NCBI GenBank assembly: GCA_020638135.1 | Contig: JACKJE010000001.1 | Coordinates: forward strand, 62,001-126,000 | Length of the DNA: 64,000 nt | Direction of reading: 5' to 3' | Source: Methylobacteriaceae bacterium | GTDB lineage: Bacteria; Pseudomonadota; Alphaproteobacteria; Rhizobiales; Beijerinckiaceae | Part shown: positions 61,051-64,000 of the stretch, in pieces | Layout: each line of letters opens with the position of its first letter | Numbering within the stretch: position 1 is the first letter of the stretch | Program-made: the position numbers and the translations under genes | The notes under the pieces: generated by a model | What the model was told of the DNA's origin: nothing | Seen by the model: the letters and a program-made list of their open reading frames with translations, nothing else | Database searches by the model: none

Positions 61051-64000
61051 TCAGGCGACGACCGGCTGACTGACGCCCATCTCCTGCAACGCCTTGACGA
61101 CTTCATCGGCCAGCAGCGAATAGCCGTCCGATGTCGGATGCAATTCGTTGTCCCACAAGGCTTCGTAATTGATCTCGTAGCGCGGGTCTCTCGCCAGGAC
61201 GCCCGTGAGGTTGACATGCCGGATGTGTTGCGCTCCGGCGTCTGCGACCCGGCCCGCGGCGGCGTTGAGGCGATCGATCAGGACCCGCATGACCTTCCTG
61301 TTCTTCGCAAGATCCGTCATGCCGCGTCGCGCAAAGACGGGGCCCAGCCATCTGTTGCCGAGAAAGCCACGGCTGTCGGGCACAGGATGGTCGTACGCGT
61401 GCATGATGATCGGCGCATCCGTCATCTGCCGCAATTTTTCGACCATCGTTGCGAGATAGCCATGCAGTTCCTCGTCGATGAACTTGGCGACCTCGTCTTC
61501 GATCAGGGGTTCCTCGTCCTGCGCGCCTGTTGCGCTCAGCATACGGTAGAGCGCGGTTTGCGTCCGGTCCGAGGTGGGCTGGCAGACGTCGTTGCCGCCG
61601 CCGCCGAGCAGGATGCAGGCGGGCGCAACTTCGTCCGAGCCGAGATCGTCGAAGAAGCGTGCGACCGTCTCCATGAAGGCAGGTTCGGCCATGTCGCGCA
61701 GGAAACGCCCTGTCTGCGTGAAATTCGTGCCAAACCTGTCGACATAGCCGCGGTCCGCGAGAGCTGTGCGAAGGGTGGGAACGAACAGAATGCGGGTCAG
61801 CCAGGAATCGCCTATGGCAAGGATCGGTGTCTCCTGTTCCGACGCCAGGACGCCGCTCAACCGCTCTGGCGCGCTCTCGGTGACGATCGCAGGCGACGCG
61901 ACCACCGGACCTTCGAGCGAGATCGTCAGTGGGCCGGGGCCCGGCCTGAGCGCCAGCGGCGAGTCCACCAGCGCGCTGAAAAAGCCGATCATCAGCGCGA
62001 CCGCCGGATCGGCGCCGGGGCAGGCGTGCGTCGGGTGATCGGCCTCGCGCCGATTTCCGCCGAAAGCGTGATGATATTCGCGGCTGCCGGAGGCAAGGCA
62101 CTGCTGCGTCGCCGAGACCGCGCCGGCGACGATCACGTCGCCCGGCTTGATGCGCACCTTGTGCGGGCCCGCGCCCAGAGTGTGCGAGACGACGGCGGTG
62201 CGCCAGATCAGCTCAGGCACCGCGCGCAACTGGAAGGCGGGGATGAAATCGCCGGCGAGCCTGTTGCAGGCGTCGGAAAAGTCGCGCGCCGGGGCGCCGG
62301 CAAAGCGCGCCCGCAATTTCCAAAGGACGCCCTCGCGCAGCCATTCGTTGAGAATGCGCCGTAGATTGCCCTCGACCGTCGGGATGAAGCCCATCATCGC
62401 GCCGGCTATGGTCTGGGCGCAGAAGTCGTAATCGTCCCTGCCTTCCTCGGAGTCGAGCACGGCGCGCGACACAGGCGCCGTGATCTTTTCGCCGAACTGC
62501 CTCAGGAACGCTTCCATCTTGCTGCGCACCGACTGGCCGTGCGCCGCGCCGTATTTCTCGACGCTACTGCCGGGATGCGGCTGGAAAATGTAGCGCGAGG
62601 GCGACAGGAAATGGCCCGGATAGTTCGCGGGATCGTCGAGCGTCCAGTCCCAGCGGTAGCCTGAGCGGCGGAAGTGCCCGCCTTCCTCGGACATGCCGAA
62701 CCATTCCTCGCAGAAGTGCGCGAGCAGCGGCTCGACGAGTTCCCGGGACTCGACGGTCAGTTCCCAGCGCTTCGCGTCGTCGTCCCTGGCGTCCGCCATT
62801 TCGAGGTCAACGAGCTTTTGCAATGCCTGCTGCACGGCGTTTCGCGCATTCTCGAACGCCGTATGGGCGTCGATCGCCATGATCGCGTCATTGCAGGCGT
62901 GCGACCATTTCTCATAGGCCTGATCGTCCTGGTTCGGATCGAGGCCGAGATAAAGAATGCCGAACGATCGGTTCATGCGCGGCAGGTAGCCGGTGATCGT
63001 CAGGCTCTCCTCGCGATTGACGAAGACGTCGCGAACCATGTCTCTGTCGCCGACCAGAACGCCGAATGGCGTACGCAACAGCCCGCCGTGGTTCTCGCGA
63101 ATGGCCGCCCACACCGAGGCGCTCGTGAAATCGGCTGCGAAGTCGGGATCCTCCAGCACCGCTTTCCATGCCTCGAGCGCGGCCTCGGCGCCGTTTATCC
63201 GCTCGAACGCGCGCAGTTCGGCGATCTTGGCTTCGCCGGCTTCCACGCTCCAGGTCAGGAGCGGTTTCGTACCCTGGGCCGCAGCGCGCGCCTTGAGCAG
63301 TTCCAGCGCCTTGATCGACGGCGTGAGCAGATAGGCGCCCCATTCCAGCCGGACGAACGGCTTGGGCTCGACGTGCAACTGGTCCTCGCCGTCGAGCGGC
63401 ATGTGAACGGCCTTGCCGTCATGCTCGAAGCGGAAGAAGCGCTTCTTGCCGGGCTCGGCGAGCCCGAGCAGCGGATCGCTCACGCCGGAATAGCCGCCGG
63501 AACTGTTGCCGCCGGCAATCCAGCTCTGGATCACCTCGAATTGCTCGCCGAGATTGGCGTTGTAGGCCATGAAGACGAGGCCGCGCTCCTGTGCGTAGCT
63601 GGCTGCCCTTCTGGATTCGTCGGCCTCGTTGCGATCGTGCAGCGGTCCGTAGGACATGCCGCGGCGCGCGATGCGCGGCGGACGCGCGCCTGCCTCCGGC
63701 AGCACGAAGCGCGGATTGGTGCGCCGGATATGCGCGTGCAGCGGGCAGCGCGTGCCCTTCGGATCTTTCTCGAAATGGAAATCGTTGAAGAGCGTATCCG
63801 AGCCGAACACATCCGCGAGCGGCTGTCCCGACTTTGCATGGTCGGCGGGCCAGCGGCCGACCATTTTCGCCATCAGGTCCTCGCGTCCGAGAGCGGCGCC
63901 CTGCGCAGCCACCGCGGTCACGGCGTCGCCCAGCACGGCGTCGAAAGCCTGCACGTCCTGGCGCAGCTTGCGCACCGCGAGGAAGCTGCCGTCGCGCAGC
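61051..64000 (-). CDS. DyP-type peroxidase / cytochrome P450-like / SGNH hydrolase fusion (5' end beyond window)
   Basis: The frame is open to the window edge and the edge codons read LRDGSFLAVRKLRQDV, which is mid-DyP, so the start lies outside. Numbering from the GTG at 63975: residues 1-190 are the C-terminal half of a DyP peroxidase (MVGRW, CPLHAHIRRTNPR with the probable proximal haem His82, RRGMSYGP, GLVFMAYNANLGEQFEVIQSWI). Residues about 300-690 are P450-like (FGVLVGDRDMVRDVF, I-helix-like TIAGAMMGFIPTVEG, haem loop FGG...HACPG with Cys652). Residues about 715-974 are an SGNH hydrolase (GDSW with Ser724, GGGGND, NELHPT with His946). All three active sites look largely present. A hydroperoxide-type cascade is a guess. 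Confidence 0.85.
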   Translation of the reverse strand, partial: LRDGSFLAVRKLRQDVQAFDAVLGDAVTAVAAQGAALGREDLMAKMVGRWPADHAKSGQPLADVFGSDTLFNDFHFEKDPKGTRCPLHAHIRRTNPRFVLPEAGARPPRIARRGMSYGPLHDRNEADESRRAASYAQERGLVFMAYNANLGEQFEVIQSWIAGGNSSGGYSGVSDPLLGLAEPGKKRFFRFEHDGKAVHMPLDGEDQLHVEPKPFVRLEWGAYLLTPSIKALELLKARAAAQGTKPLLTWSVEAGEAKIAELRAFERINGAEAALEAWKAVLEDPDFAADFTSASVWAAIRENHGGLLRTPFGVLVGDRDMVRDVFVNREESLTITGYLPRMNRSFGILYLGLDPNQDDQAYEKWSHACNDAIMAIDAHTAFENARNAVQQALQKLVDLEMADARDDDAKRWELTVESRELVEPLLAHFCEEWFGMSEEGGHFRRSGYRWDWTLDDPANYPGHFLSPSRYIFQPHPGSSVEKYGAAHGQSVRSKMEAFLRQFGEKITAPVSRAVLDSEEGRDDYDFCAQTIAGAMMGFIPTVEGNLRRILNEWLREGVLWKLRARFAGAPARDFSDACNRLAGDFIPAFQLRAVPELIWRTAVVSHTLGAGPHKVRIKPGDVIVAGAVSATQQCLASGSREYHHAFGGNRREADHPTHACPGADPAVALMIGFFSALVDSPLALRPGPGPLTISLEGPVVASPAIVTESAPERLSGVLASEQETPILAIGDSWLTRILFVPTLRTALADRGYVDRFGTNFTQTGRFLRDMAEPAFMETVARFFDDLGSDEVAPACILLGGGGNDVCQPTSDRTQTALYRMLSATGAQDEEPLIEDEVAKFIDEELHGYLATMVEKLRQMTDAPIIMHAYDHPVPDSRGFLGNRWLGPVFARRGMTDLAKNRKVMRVLIDRLNAAAGRVADAGAQHIRHVNLTGVLARDPRYEINYEALWDNELHPTSDGYSLLADEVVKALQEMGVSQPVVA

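Overview
The window is GC-rich (mostly well above 60% in coding DNA) and looks like the chromosome of an alphaproteobacterium, most probably of the order Hyphomicrobiales (Rhizobiales). This rests on the GC-rich codon use, a DUF6481-type coiled-coil protein, GumC/Wzz-type and CpsB/CapC-type polysaccharide genes, and a REP-like palindrome of a kind I remember from Bradyrhizobium/Rhodopseudomonas relatives. The genus cannot be fixed from the sequence. I saw no tRNA, rRNA, CRISPR array, insertion sequence or prophage.

Left part, about 0.2-17.3 kb: a surface-polysaccharide locus. The minus strand carries a broken methyltransferase, an intact polyprenyl glycosylphosphotransferase (chain initiation), a Wzy-like polymerase and an O-antigen-ligase-like protein. 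The plus strand carries a carbamoyltransferase, two glycosyltransferases, two methyltransferases, a DegT aminotransferase, glucose-1-phosphate thymidylyltransferase (rfbA) and a FdtA-like 3,4-ketoisomerase. The last set suggests a dTDP-3-amino-3,6-dideoxyhexose, but the 4,6-dehydratase RmlB is not in the window. A membrane J-domain protein and a CpsB/CapC PHP-type tyrosine phosphatase follow. Several genes here are AT-richer than their surroundings, as is common in exchanged O-antigen/EPS loci.

Middle, about 17.4-50.7 kb: exported or membrane proteins (ClpP-like, phosphoesterase, VanZ, a small FecR-like protein, a BNR-type protein), then mostly housekeeping and accessory genes. These include HCCA isomerase, a class-IV aminotransferase, an MBL-fold hydrolase, a degenerate RfbG-like protein, pyrE, a winged-helix/TolB/TPR membrane protein, an ABC exporter, a DEAD-box helicase, a GST, glpD-glpK and a metallophosphoesterase-radical SAM fusion. 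They continue with a Tat-exported FAH-family protein, a Nudix hydrolase, a universal stress protein, a sugar-acid catabolic group (RraA-like, DHDPS-like, IlvD/Edd) and a thioesterase/hydratase pair.

Right part, about 50.9-57.5 kb: a second, decaying polysaccharide locus. It holds a three-piece mosaic of truncated genes (DUF6492, GT2, GH44), an epimerase, a flippase that seems to have lost its middle, a Wzz/GumC-like protein and a glycosylphosphotransferase split by a one-base frameshift. The intact initiating transferase is the one in the left locus.

Right edge, about 58-64 kb: a class III adenylyl cyclase-AAA-TPR protein converges on a very large gene that runs off the window. That gene encodes a DyP-type peroxidase, a cytochrome P450-like domain and an SGNH hydrolase in one chain. 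This tri-enzyme fusion is the most unusual object here, followed by the metallophosphoesterase-radical SAM fusion.
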